In this document: positions 19,410 to 28,080 of the stretch, one piece after another
Numbering within the stretch: position 1 is the first letter of the stretch
Layout: each line of letters begins with the position of its first letter
Source of the DNA: Planoprotostelium fungivorum
Lineage: Eukaryota; Evosea; Variosea; Cavosteliida; Cavosteliaceae
Direction: 5' to 3'
Length of the DNA stretch: 28,080 nucleotides
NCBI GenBank assembly: GCA_003024175.1
Contig: MDYQ01000301.1
Coordinates: 1-28,080 of the forward strand
Notes under the pieces: generated by a model
Seen by the model: the letters and a program-made list of their open reading frames with translations, nothing else
Databases searched by the model: none
What the model was told of the DNA's origin: nothing
Program-made: the position numbers and the translations under genes

Positions 19410-20278
19410 ATGCCTGATAAAGCGATGTTGTTCAAATATATGATTTGGCTTTTCTGGTTGGTGTCCGTGCATTTGGATCGCTAATTTTTTTGTCGTGCAT
19501 ATTCCAGTAGTCGGGAGAGAAGTGATCCATTCTCAATGCACCATTTGACTACCAACCGGAAAAACCGAATCATATGTCTATTATAGAGAAGAATGTGTAC
19601 CCCAGAGTCCGACGGTATTTGTGAAGGTATTTCCAAGCGGTGATGTGACGAAGAGAAGACATATACAGTCAGTTTTAATGGTAGCTTTTTGTACTGACCT
19701 CCTACCCAGGTGCCGATGTAAATCACCAGTGGATGTGATCCAACACTCTACCACTCTATGTACAAACCAATATCAGAAGTCCCAAACTACTCGACGAATA
19801 CAAAAGATTCATCGCTGTCCTCTCACAGCCAAGATAACCGTGTCGTCCCGATGTTTCTAGGGGTCGAGAAGATGTCGTTCGAAGAATTGTCATCATCTCA
19901 GATGTCCTTCCTACTCACCATCTATCAATTCTTCAATGGTCCGGCTGAAAAGAGCCTACGAATCGTCTTTGCTCACCTCGTGTCCTCTTCGTTAGAATCA
20001 AATAATGACGTCTGTACAGAGAAAAGTGTCACGAAAACAAGAATATTTTACTTTTGCAGAGATCTTCTTCGCTGTGTATTCTTCTCATCGTTGCTGCTGA
20101 TGTTGACCTTCGAGCAGATAGATGTAAGGTGCAACTTGAAGATGGGAAGATGGAAGCTTCTTGTAGGTTGACATCTATAGGCCTTGTTGTGATACTGGCA
20201 ACACGCAAGTCGGACGATGATGTCATTGCCACTGAGGATAGAGGCGAAATAGAAGATTATGACTTCATCTATTTGTGA
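19410..20278 (+). CDS. Probable secreted or membrane protein, exon structure only partly resolved
   Basis: The first exon (ATG 19410) encodes MPDKAMLFKYMIWLFWLVSV, a good signal peptide. A plausible chain of small exons then gives a Cys-bearing segment CTPESDGICE, then SFNGADVNHQ and SPKLLDEYKRFIA, with introns of about 29-43 nt. Downstream open segments include EELSSSQMSFLLTIYQFFNG, and a last exon with a hydrophobic run (SIGLVVILATRK) and an acidic tail ending DYDFIYL at 20278. I could not link all exons in frame and recognise no family. Overall shape suggests a type I membrane protein. The hAT MITE ends 16 nt before the start codon, so its 5' UTR or promoter has been altered. Confidence 0.4.
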
Positions 20279-20351
20279 AGTTGTAAGATTTGGTGTTGGT
20301 ATTATTTTTCCTGCCCCCGATTCACCTGGGATAAGAACGGACTAGCTTGCA

Positions 20352-20759
20352 TTATTCTTCAACAGTGAATCGTATGAGGCATTGACGATGGTCAAGATGT
20401 GAGGTGGCAGGTCGGTGACACGGAGGCCGCAAGAAGTACGTGAGACAAATATCCTTACTCAGCTGGTTGTGTTTTATCTGTGCGAAGTCTTCAACAGGAA
20501 TAATCAACTGTTGGAACTGGATGGCCCATATCAACAACAACGCCAGCCAGACGGCACTAGCTTTCTCTCACTCAGCGCATGATAATGGTAGTAGACGTGC
20601 AAGGTATGTTTGAAGTAACTGTGTCTCTTCTCACTGGTAGCTGTAAGGAGGGATCAATCCATTATGGAGTGATGAATCCTTCCATATACAGCATTGTCAG
20701 CGGAGTTGACTCGCATTAGATAGTAAAGCCATCAGTAGAGGACAAAGAATTGGGAACAT
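20352..20759 (-). CDS. Possible small membrane/secreted protein, weak
   Basis: An ATG at 20759 opens a signal-peptide-like sequence (MFPILCPLLMALLSNAS) followed by a GTCAAC donor. Further down, the same strand has a hydrophobic helix (VWLALLLIWAIQFQQLII) leading into EDFAQIKHNQLSKDICLTYF and a stop at 20352. I could not find splice sites joining these parts in one frame. The evidence is composition and strand order only. It may be two unrelated open pieces. Confidence 0.25.
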
Positions 20760-21473
20760 CGGCGTGATGTTCGCTCAAAATCGTCAATGCCGTTCACCAC
20801 AAAGGCTCAATCGAGGTGGAGATTACGGCTTGTAGACCTCACGCATAGCTAAATAAAGCTTCCAACCCTCACGAAGAACCCGTGGTCTTCCTATCCTTCG
20901 TTTCGTTATCTATTATCATTCTAGATCATATCGTAAAACCATAGGATCGTCAGTCATCTGAAAAAGAGAGAGCCAACGATTTGCTAAAAAGAGGCTCGAT
21001 TTTCATCGATTGAGCATAATCGAACTTCATCAGAATAATAAACCGTATGATGTTGGATGACATCATGATTTCTTGTGGTCATGTCGATCTTGAAGTCAGG
21101 ACAGCATCTCACTGAATATCATGTCGTCCCTACGCTTTTCCCAACTTCAACTTTTTTAAGTCTCTCTGACGTCGTTGCAGTGGATAATAACGTCGAGCAG
21201 GTGGTCAGCAATGGATGTTCTGCAACCGTGTCACCATCCACACGAGCCACATTCACCACACCCTCGAAACTTCCACACCATCCACTCTACTGAATTTAAC
21301 AACGTCTTCGCAACCGAAAAGACCACCAACACACATAAAAACGAAACGAAACGAAACGGCAGAAGCTCTATTTATTCATTTATTTTATTAATATTCATGA
21401 GCAGTGTAGACGGATAGTCCCGATCAGAAAAGATTGGGAAGAAAGCAGAAACAGAGTAACAAAAGAGAGAGCG
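20760..21473. promoter_or_regulatory. Upstream region of CTP synthase
   Basis: This stretch of about 714 nt holds no frame I trust. Open frames at 21075-21293 and 21175-21417 have no recognisable composition or motifs. Near the gene there is a short ACGAA run (acgaaacgaaacgaaacgg, 21337-21359) and an AT-rich tract (21367-21400). I infer promoter and 5' UTR. Confidence 0.3.
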
Positions 21474-23636
21474 ATGAAGTACATCTTGGTGACTGGAGGT
21501 GTTCTCAGTGGTATTGGGAAGGGAGTCATCGCCTCTTCCACTGGTGTTCTCATGAAGAGCCTTGGCTACCGTGTCACTTCAGTCAAGATTGATCCATACA
21601 TCAACATAGACGCCGGAACTATGTCTCCTTTCGAGCACGGTGATTGCAATTTGTATTGCAATTAGCTGAGCTTGGCACAGGAGAAGTGTTTGTTTTAGAT
21701 GATGGAGGAGAGGTCGATCTGGATCTGGGAAACTATGAACGTTTTATCGATTCCACTCTCACAAGAGACAACAACATCACTACCGGAAAGATCTACAACC
21801 ATGTCATCGAGAAGGTGTCAAGGAGCGCCTTCACTTATTGAAAGCTAAACAATATAGGAACGAGTTGGAGGGTATCTTGGAAAAACCGTTCAGGTATGTC
21901 CTGACACTCCGTCATGCTCACTCTTTTAGGTTGTGCCCCACATCTGCAACGCCATACAAGACTGGGTGGAGAGGGTGTCCGTTATCCCTGTCGATGGCTC
22001 AAACAATACACCAGACATTTGCATCATCGAATTGGGAGGTGAGCACTCTTCAGCATGTCATGAAATATGAGAACTGGCACTGCATGAATGACATATAACG
22101 CAAAGAACAGGAACCGTGGGTGATATCGAGAGCATGCCTTTCATCGAAGCCATGAGACAGTTTCAGTTCAGAGTGGGAAAGGGAAACTTTTGTCTGTGTA
22201 AGTCGTTTGACAAGTGTCAAGACTCACTCGTTCAGTTCACGTTAGTTTGGTACCCACCGTTGGAAAATCGCAAGGTGAAAGATGGACCATTGTGAACACA
22301 TCCTTGATGTCGATTGTATGCCATGAAATGTTGACGAGAACAGAACTGAAGACGAAACCGACTCAACAGAGTGTCAGAGAGCTGAGAGCCCTGGGACTGA
22401 CCCCCGATGCCATCTTCTGCCGATCTGCATCTCCCCTCCCCGCCCACGTAAAAGAGAAGATCTCCCTCTTCTGTCACGTGCCTGAGGCCAACGTCATCTC
22501 TGTGTACGATGTCTCCAACATCTACAGAGTTCCTCTCATCTTGGATCCACAAGGTGAACTTCACATCCAGTGTGATTCGTCTGAGGGTAGTCAGGGGTCC
22601 ACAACATCATCTACAGTGCCCTCCAGCTGATGCCCAGGACACCCAAAGAGGACGCACTGAAGGAGTGGTCCAAATTGGCCGAGTCGTACGACAGACTTCA
22701 CAACGAGGCGATACCCCCCGTGCACATTGCTGTAGTGGGAAAGTACACGGAGCTGGATGATGCATACCACAGCATCTCCTCGGCCCTTCAGCACGCCTCC
22801 CTCCGTTCTGATCAGAGGTTGGTCATTGATTGGGTCGAGGCCTCCAACTTGGAAGAAAACGTGGAGAGGGAAGACCCTGAGTCCTACCACAAGGCCTGGG
22901 ATTACGTCAAGAAGGCCAACGGTATCTTGGTACCCGGTGGATTCGGTGATCGAGGAGTGGAAGGAAAGATCCTGGCTGCTCAATACTGCAGAACTTCAAA
23001 GAAGCCTTACCTCGGCATCTGTCTTGGTCTGCAGATCATGGCCGTAGAGGTTCGTGTCATTCCACTCTCATTGGATGATCTTGAGTGACGAGGACAGGTG
23101 TGCAGAAATGTACTGGGATGGAAGGATGCCAACTCCACCGAGTTTTCGGCTGAGACAAGTCATCCCGTGGTGATCAACATGCCCGAGATCTCTAAGACCC
23201 ACATGGGTGGTACCATGCGTCTTGGAAAGCGGTGTGTCCATCCTTCTCTTCCTCTGTGGCTCATCCTTCTCTTCGTTGTCCTGATTGTGTTCAGAACATC
23301 CATCTTCAGGGACAAGACATCCACCTTGAGAAAACTCTATGGGGATGTGGATGAGATAGACGAGAGACACAGACACAGATATGAAGTCAACCCTGATCTC
23401 GTACCAGAGATTGAGTCCAAGTCCAACTTGAGGTGAATCAAGTGAAGGAGAGGAGTACTGAAAGGAACAGATTCGTGGCACAAGACGAGACGGGGAAGAG
23501 AATGGAGATTGCAGAAATGCTGGAGCACCCATACATGGTTGCCGTACAGTATCATCCTGAATTCAAATCGAGACCTCTCAGACCTTCTCCTCCTTTTGTT
23601 GGTCTTATCCTCGCCGCTGCTGGCAAATTTCAATAA
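21474..23636 (+). CDS. CTPS1: CTP synthase (glutamine-hydrolysing)
   Basis: Makes CTP from UTP, ATP and glutamine. Eleven exons splice to 557 aa, matching the family. The synthetase domain starts [18 protein letters not shown] (P-loop) and continues [55 protein letters not shown] and [13 protein letters not shown]. The glutaminase domain has [26 protein letters not shown], the nucleophile loop YLGICLGLQ, and the His-Glu pair in [11 protein letters not shown]. Introns are 21640-21680, 21815-21857, 21894-21929, 22039-22110, 22198-22235, 22275-22343, 22554-22594, 23050-23097, 23232-23294 and 23433-23470. Exon 3 is only 36 nt. All phases agree with the exon lengths. The reading frame is intact. 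Confidence 0.97.
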
Positions 23637-23759
23637 ATTTTTAAGACTCTATTTTTAAGAGTCAATCTCTTCGAGAGCCGAGTAATTGGTCAGATTTCTG
23701 CCACAAGAAACACTTAGTACTGTGTCCTACGGGCACTAGATTTGATGTCTCGTTCTCTT

Positions 23760-25497
23760 TGACAAGCCTATTCAGAGCTCTATCTCTCTGTACAAGCAGT
23801 CATTTGGCACAGAGCTTGTCAGACCTTTATCTAGCTTATGACTTTGAATGCATTTTGAAGAAGATGAAAAATAATGAAGTAAACCAAAAGACTACATACA
23901 CTCATAGCCATAAACCTATAGGAGTAGTGATGCTTGGTGGGAGCTTAGCTGATCAAGCAAGGAATCTTGAATATGAATACTGTGGGCCAGATGCTGGAAA
24001 ATACTTTGTAGAGCATTTAAACTATAGCTATACATGATTTGGATTTATTCAAGAAACACTTCTGGAAACATCACAATAAGCAAATGGCTGTTATAGAAAC
24101 CCAGAAATGCAGCTAGGTCATGTTATCAACAGATCAATCATGCAGGTGTGGTCACTGCAGACAACATAAGAAGGATTGTATATATGTAATCATTAAGTGC
24201 TTCATCATGGAGGAATATCATTAATCCCCATAATAGACTTCAATAGTGGAAAGTATGATCTAACATTCATCATTACTCAAATGCAGAAATATGACATCTC
24301 ACCCCCTATAACAAAGACAAACTCTTACATGAAGCTAGAATATGGTGCTTATGCTTTTCTTGATGCTCATAATTATGTGCCCCCTACTACAAACCTAGAG
24401 AAATTTGGCATCATGTGGGGTGTAAAAGACATCCAAAAGGAGTTATTTCCTTATGAGTGGTTTGATAGCTTAGATAAGCTCTCAGAATCATCATTGCCTC
24501 CTATTAAGTGTTTTTATAACAAACTAAGGAATGCTGCTGGGTGGTGGCTAAGAGGCAGGAATTATACGCAACATTTTCTAAATCGCATTTTGGTCTCTTA
24601 ACACTATAGGATGATGCATTATGCTCTGAAAGTACTCTATGTGCTGTTGGATTGATTTTTTGAAAAGTTTTTTGGTACTCTTGGTGATGATTCCTGCTGC
24701 AGTCTGATGACAAATACAATAAATCACTTGTTGTACACTCACCAGAGTCCTTCATGAAACAAACTGAAGTATCCAGCTATGAAGAATTCAAACAGAGATT
24801 CCCTGATCATTTACAAAAGCTCCATTTTGCTGCAGTAGGTGGTACAACACCAGGTAAGATGAAACTAGAATGTGAGCTGAAAGAAGCTATCTTTGTGAAG
24901 CCTAAAACATACAGTTATGTGAAGAAGGATGGCAAAGAGGATGTTAGAAATAAAGGAGTGGTGTTAAGCCAGAACAAAGAGATATTGATATTTGACAGTT
25001 ATAAGAAGGCTGTGTTCTCAGATGATCTGATTATGGCAAAGAACACTCTGATTAGAAAGACAATACATAATGATACACTCTCCATGAATACAATGACTGT
25101 ATATAAGGCAGCTTTAGATGGATGGTATGATAAGAGAATAATGATAGACAACATCTACACTGTGCCTTTTGGTTTATACAGCAAACAGTTTAGTGAAGAG
25201 GATGTGATGAATAGAATAATGAAGAATTTGGCAGCAAGAGTCAATATTGGCCTTAGTCAGCTAAAGACATACCTTATGTGCACTCAGGATCAGCTGAAAA
25301 CCTATCTGATATCTCAATTTCATTCTGATATGTCACTGATGAATTATGGTGTGCTGTGGAACCTGGATCACACTATCCCTGTATCATTTGCCAGAGATAA
25401 CATAAAGGCTCTTTGTCATTATTCTAATATCCAACCTATGCTGGTCACAGAGAACAGCAGCAAATGTGCAGATGTTGGTCTTCCAAAGGGAATGTAA
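23760..25497 (+). pseudogene. Decayed protein-primed-type family-B DNA polymerase joined to an HNH nuclease, palm deleted
   Basis: Three open blocks in order. 23790-24037 has AYDFECILKKM, matching exonuclease motif I (DFE) of organellar/viral family-B polymerases, and DAGKYFVEHL. 24197-24601 has FNSGKYDLTFII (exo II-like), FGIMWG and LFPYEWFDSLDKL...LPP, typical for this class. 24754-25497 has the C-terminal KPKTYSYVKKDGK and DKRIMIDNIYTVPFG. This is followed by an HNH-type module (LKTYLISQF, LWNLDHTIPVSF, NIQPMLVTENSSK). The polymerase palm, with the usual SLYP and DTD metal motifs, is absent between 24601 and 24754, and stops separate the blocks. Such polymerases occur in linear plasmids, Polinton-like elements and large DNA viruses. 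The region looks AT-rich and intron-free, unlike its neighbours, so I infer horizontal origin. Confidence 0.75.
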
Positions 25498-25752
25498 GCT
25501 TCACCTCTTTTTTTATGTTAGCAAAAGGTCAAAGGTAGCATAATCAAAATAGTGGATATTTCATAAAGCAACAGTATTTGGTGCAAAGATGGAGTATGAA
25601 TGCTGGGTAAAGAAAGAACACACACAGCACCAACAAAGGTAGGCATACAATTGTAATTATTTATTTTGGGTTACAATTATCCCAGGTTTGTTGTTACCCA
25701 GCAGGAAAAAAATAGGCCAGGGTTATCTTTGTAATTGTGTTGTGTGAGGTGC
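25498..25752. other. AT-rich non-coding spacer after the polymerase relic
   Basis: No open frame of interest. It contains two similar AT-rich patches in opposite orientation (ttacaattatcccagg near 25672 and ggttatctttgtaattgtg near 25720). These could be degenerate termini, but the match is too weak to call an inverted repeat or an element end. Confidence 0.3.
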
Positions 25753-26530
25753 TTAAATTGTGTTGACTCTCGTGGTACGACGTTTCTTGTTGGGAACGTC
25801 AGGCAAATTGTCAACTGTTAATTTTTTAGATGGTATAGGGACACTGTTAACTGCATACAATTTCAGAATGATGATGACAAATATTAATGCGTTTAAATGT
25901 AATATGCCAATAGAACTTACGTATTTGGATGCAAGAAGCAAGTGATTTCTCTAGCATGTAGCCATTGTCGTCAGACTCTTGTACATCGTCTGCCTGCGCT
26001 CTGTACATCATCAGATGATTGCTTATGTAAACAGAATATCAGCACTCACCTCTCATATTCATGACGTTTTGCCTTCTTTGTTGTGCGATAATGTACATCA
26101 CAGAGGCTCAAACCATCTTTACAACTATCACTGCATGTAGTGCCCTTTTTGACATCTCCGCGAGTTTTTGTTGCTATCCACTGGCATGTATTACCAATGT
26201 GTTTTTGTTTGTCTTGTTCTGCCTGAATCAGCGCTGAGTGCGTCAGCTAAATTTGAGATGATATGAATACTCACCATTAAGACTCTTTAGTTGTTCATTT
26301 TTAGAGTTTTCTCGTTGTAAACTCTGAAGATATTTCATCTTCTCCTTGTATACTTTGTTAAATGCGGCCTCATCCTCCGCGTGGGCGATACTATTGTACT
26401 GTGTCGCCTGTGCATCGATTTTGATCTCTGGAGAGCCGATGTTGATGTTTATGCCTTGTGGTAAAGGCAGAGTTGATACAACGCCCGTGGGGCGAATATA
26501 AGACCAAGCGGTTGCGAGAAGAGACAGCAT
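25753..26530 (-). CDS. Small Cys/His (zinc-binding-like) protein with basic tail, virus-like motif
   Basis: Exons 26275-26530 and 26050-26218, a third near 25939-26000, and a last exon ending at 25753. The N-terminal exon starts MLSLLATAWSYIRPTG and runs into a helix (NKVYKEKMKYLQSLQREN). Exon 2 has C-QWIATKTRGDVKKGTTC-SDS-C, then LSLCDVHYR: four Cys and one His spaced like small zinc-binding motifs of large DNA virus proteins. The tail has DVPNKKRRTTRV, a possible nuclear signal. A strong GTAAGT donor followed by TTAACAG marks about 105 nt as an intron; read through, this would encode a hydrophobic helix. It follows the header gene on the same strand. Function unknown. Confidence 0.6.
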
Positions 26531-26805
26531 AGATTAAAGGTCTTGCGTGTGCTCTAATCGGTGCTGGCAGAGAAATGATTTGCGTCGAGTCTCAAAAAGT
26601 AGAGTTACCAACAAGCTCGCGTGTTATCGCGTGAAATTTCGATCAAAATTTATCGATTGCGCACGTCCTGACAGGTCCGATACGCGGAATTTTACAAGAT
26701 CAACACGGCCAGGAAACTTCCGTGTTTGGCCTTGTGTGTTGCTTGTCTTCAAATATGGATTTCAATGACAAAGAAAAGGACACCTTCACTCTTCTTTATC
26801 TCCAT

Positions 26806-27523
26806 TTAATCTATCTTTGTATTGTTTGTGGTATTGTTGGTGCTTGGACTCGATGATGGGTTGTTGCTGGTAAACTGGTATATATTTGCGGCGATACTTA
26901 GCAGGAATACCAAAGCAAAGAGCACCTTCAAAATCACCCATGTGATTGGTCGGAATGCTATATCCCAGTAGTAGATGACTCTCTCTGGCATCCATCTTCT
27001 GATGGCCTGTCTCGCCCTCCTGACTACATTTGGTTCTTCCAGAATAGGTATATTGTCTGCAGCGGTGTCTTTCTATACTTCAGCTTAGAAGATACTGAAT
27101 AAATATCCCTCACCTTCTATTATCTGTCTTAGATCTCTGATTTCTTGTTGAAGTGTGCCGATATCTGAAAATTCATCAATAAATTCCATTATTTTGTGCG
27201 AAATTATTGTGATTTATAGAGACACCGCTTATACGCGAGCTAGAGCCTGAGAGGCCCGTAGAGCCCCATAGAGGCCCTGGGGACACCACGACGAGAATAT
27301 AGAGAATAAAAGAGAATAAAGAAGGTCAAGACTCACCGGCAGGGGCGGTCTGGGAGGCGGCCCACGCAGTAATGATAGAGCCACGGTCGGCGATAGAGGT
27401 GGTGTTGCCCATGATTTCTAAAATGAGACCGTCCTTCAGAGAATCTGGGGTTCCTTTCACTTCCTCAAATGTCCGTCCAGCAGCAACAAGAGCTGTCTTA
27501 AAACGATCCATGGCCGACGACAT
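26806..27523 (-). CDS. Header-domain protein with single transmembrane helix, unknown function
   Basis: Three exons (27337-27523, 27114-27164, 26806-27068) give 166 aa with consistent phases. Exon 1 encodes the header MSSAMDRFKTALVAAGRTFEE...ASQTAPA. Exon 2 is coiled-coil-like (LQQEIRDLRQII). Exon 3 is basic (VVRRARQAIRRWMPER) followed by a membrane helix (ITWVILKVLFALVFLLSIAA) and a Ser/Asn/Thr-rich tail. Intron 1 (27165-27336) is phase 1 and splits a G|AT Asp codon. This is exactly as in the gene at 14736, and the intron sequences are clearly related. This makes the two loci relatives at their 5' ends although their later exons differ. Confidence 0.7.
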
Positions 27524-27780
27524 CTCGAAACCTGAAATGAACGTCAGAGAAGACAAACCGCTGTTGGGTCGAGGGTGTTGTTACATCGGAAAAAAGAAGA
27601 GAGGCTTGAAGATCTCTCTTTGAACGGGGCGATGGACAACACGAGTCCAAGAAATAGAATAGAGGCAGAATATGAGAGATGAACCGACGTCGGCAAGGTG
27701 TCGTTACCTGTGGACGCGCTCGAGACTAAGTCTAAAAAGATGTGGCGCGCGATACGGACCGAAGACCTGAAAAGATAAGT
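27524..27780 (-). promoter_or_regulatory. 5' leader of the header gene, homologous to 14255-14735
   Basis: Read on the minus strand this contains CGTCCACAG/GTAAC at about 27709, the same palindromic CGACGTCG block (27681-27723), and a last leader intron ending TTCATTTCAG just before the exon with ATG 27523. The leader shares order and sequence patches with the 14.3 kb locus. Beyond 27780 to the window end I see no supported gene. Confidence 0.7.
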
Positions 27781-28080
27781 CGGATAAACCTGAGAGACGG
27801 CGATGATTCGAAGAGACGTCTACAATTGAGCGTCTACCTGTGTGTGGTAGAGGTCTCTGGAAAGTAAAAGTGGTTGAGAGCAGTTTCGTCATGATATCTT
27901 TTTGCGATATCGCAGTAAATTCCGAAACAAAAATTTCCGCAAAACAGCCCAGCCCTGACGCCCTGGCAGCGCGCAAATTTGTTGTGATGTACACCAGTGT
28001 TTTCAAGAGAGGGATTATTAGGATTGGCTCACCTATTAACGATAGTACTGTTGAGAGAGTATAGAAGAGTTCTAGACCTG

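Noticed and set aside
20342-20420. Minus-strand peptide RVTDLPPHILTIVNASYDS as a C-terminal exon
   Set aside because: No AG acceptor lies in front of it, so it cannot be reached from the upstream exon.
23644-23662. Small hairpin GACTCT...AGAGTC after the CTP synthase stop
   Set aside because: Six-base stem with an AT loop; rho-independent terminators do not apply to this eukaryotic gene, and chance is likely.
25672-25740. Possible terminal inverted repeats of the polymerase element
   Set aside because: Match is short and imperfect and no partner was found on the left side near 23640-23760; no target-site duplication.
25850-25930. Hydrophobic helix in the Cys/His gene
   Set aside because: A strong GTAAGT donor and TTAACAG acceptor mark this stretch as an intron; the helix is probably read-through.
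27840-28064. 74-codon plus-strand frame at the window end
   Set aside because: Lies in the promoter side of the header gene, no domain or splice evidence.
1-28080. tRNA, rRNA or CRISPR features
   Set aside because: No cloverleaf-like, rRNA-like or regularly spaced repeat pattern was recognised by eye; a covariance-model scan would be needed for small RNAs.

Overview
The window is nuclear DNA from a very gene-dense unicellular eukaryote. About sixteen genes lie on both strands. Nearly all are cut by tiny GT-AG introns, mostly 30-45 nt, often opening GTGAG and ending CAG or TAG. Neighbouring genes can be only 27-65 nt apart. The gene set (APE2, mitochondrial-type GluRS, SGT1, a Rap/Ran-GAP, a PPR-like protein, purple acid phosphatase, a JmjC oxygenase, CTP synthase) is eukaryotic, and an amoebozoan-like or other protist fits best. 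I cannot name the species, and that placement is inference. TAA, TAG and TGA all end genes here.

Layout. 1-323 (-): end-truncated Gln-rich protein. 744-2545 (+): AP endonuclease 2. 2573-3123 (-): DCC/DUF393 thioredoxin-like protein. 3157-5367 (+): GluRS. 5544-6174 (+): four-helix membrane protein. 6286-7239 (-): SGT1. 7304-9226 (-): RapGAP. 9238-10678 (-): membrane-anchored coiled coil, possibly the front part of the RapGAP gene. 10767-11877 (+): PPR-like. 12025-14155 (-): membrane-anchored purple acid phosphatase. 14255-16875 (+): broken gene with a kinase-like Crinkler-type C-terminus. 16982-18882 (-): JmjC protein. 19039-19394: hAT-type MITE. 19410-20278 (+) and 20352-20759 (-): poorly resolved secreted or membrane proteins. 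21474-23636 (+): CTP synthase. 23760-25497: decayed viral/mobile-type family-B DNA polymerase joined to an HNH nuclease. 25753-26530 (-): Cys/His protein. 26806-27523 (-): header plus transmembrane protein. 27524-27780: its leader.

Two layers can be separated. Roughly 744-14155 plus 16982-23636 is housekeeping sequence whose spliced models match known protein families in length and motif order (GluRS gives 560 aa, CTP synthase 557 aa). The other layer (14255-16875 and 23760-27780) looks accessory. It holds the kinase-like relic, the polymerase-HNH relic, a virus-like Cys/His protein, and a 5' leader plus first-exon/intron module that occurs twice, in opposite orientation, in front of unrelated coding sequence. 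This shared leader is the best candidate for an undescribed system here: a modular gene family in which one promoter/leader/header cassette drives different C-terminal modules.

Other points of interest are a 12-nt microexon in APE2, several introns of 36-39 nt that are multiples of three and stop-free, introns that become long only where they carry tandem duplications, a 121-bp tandem duplication spanning an exon and its splice donor in the phosphatase, and changed metal-site residues in that phosphatase. No tRNA, rRNA or CRISPR array was recognised.
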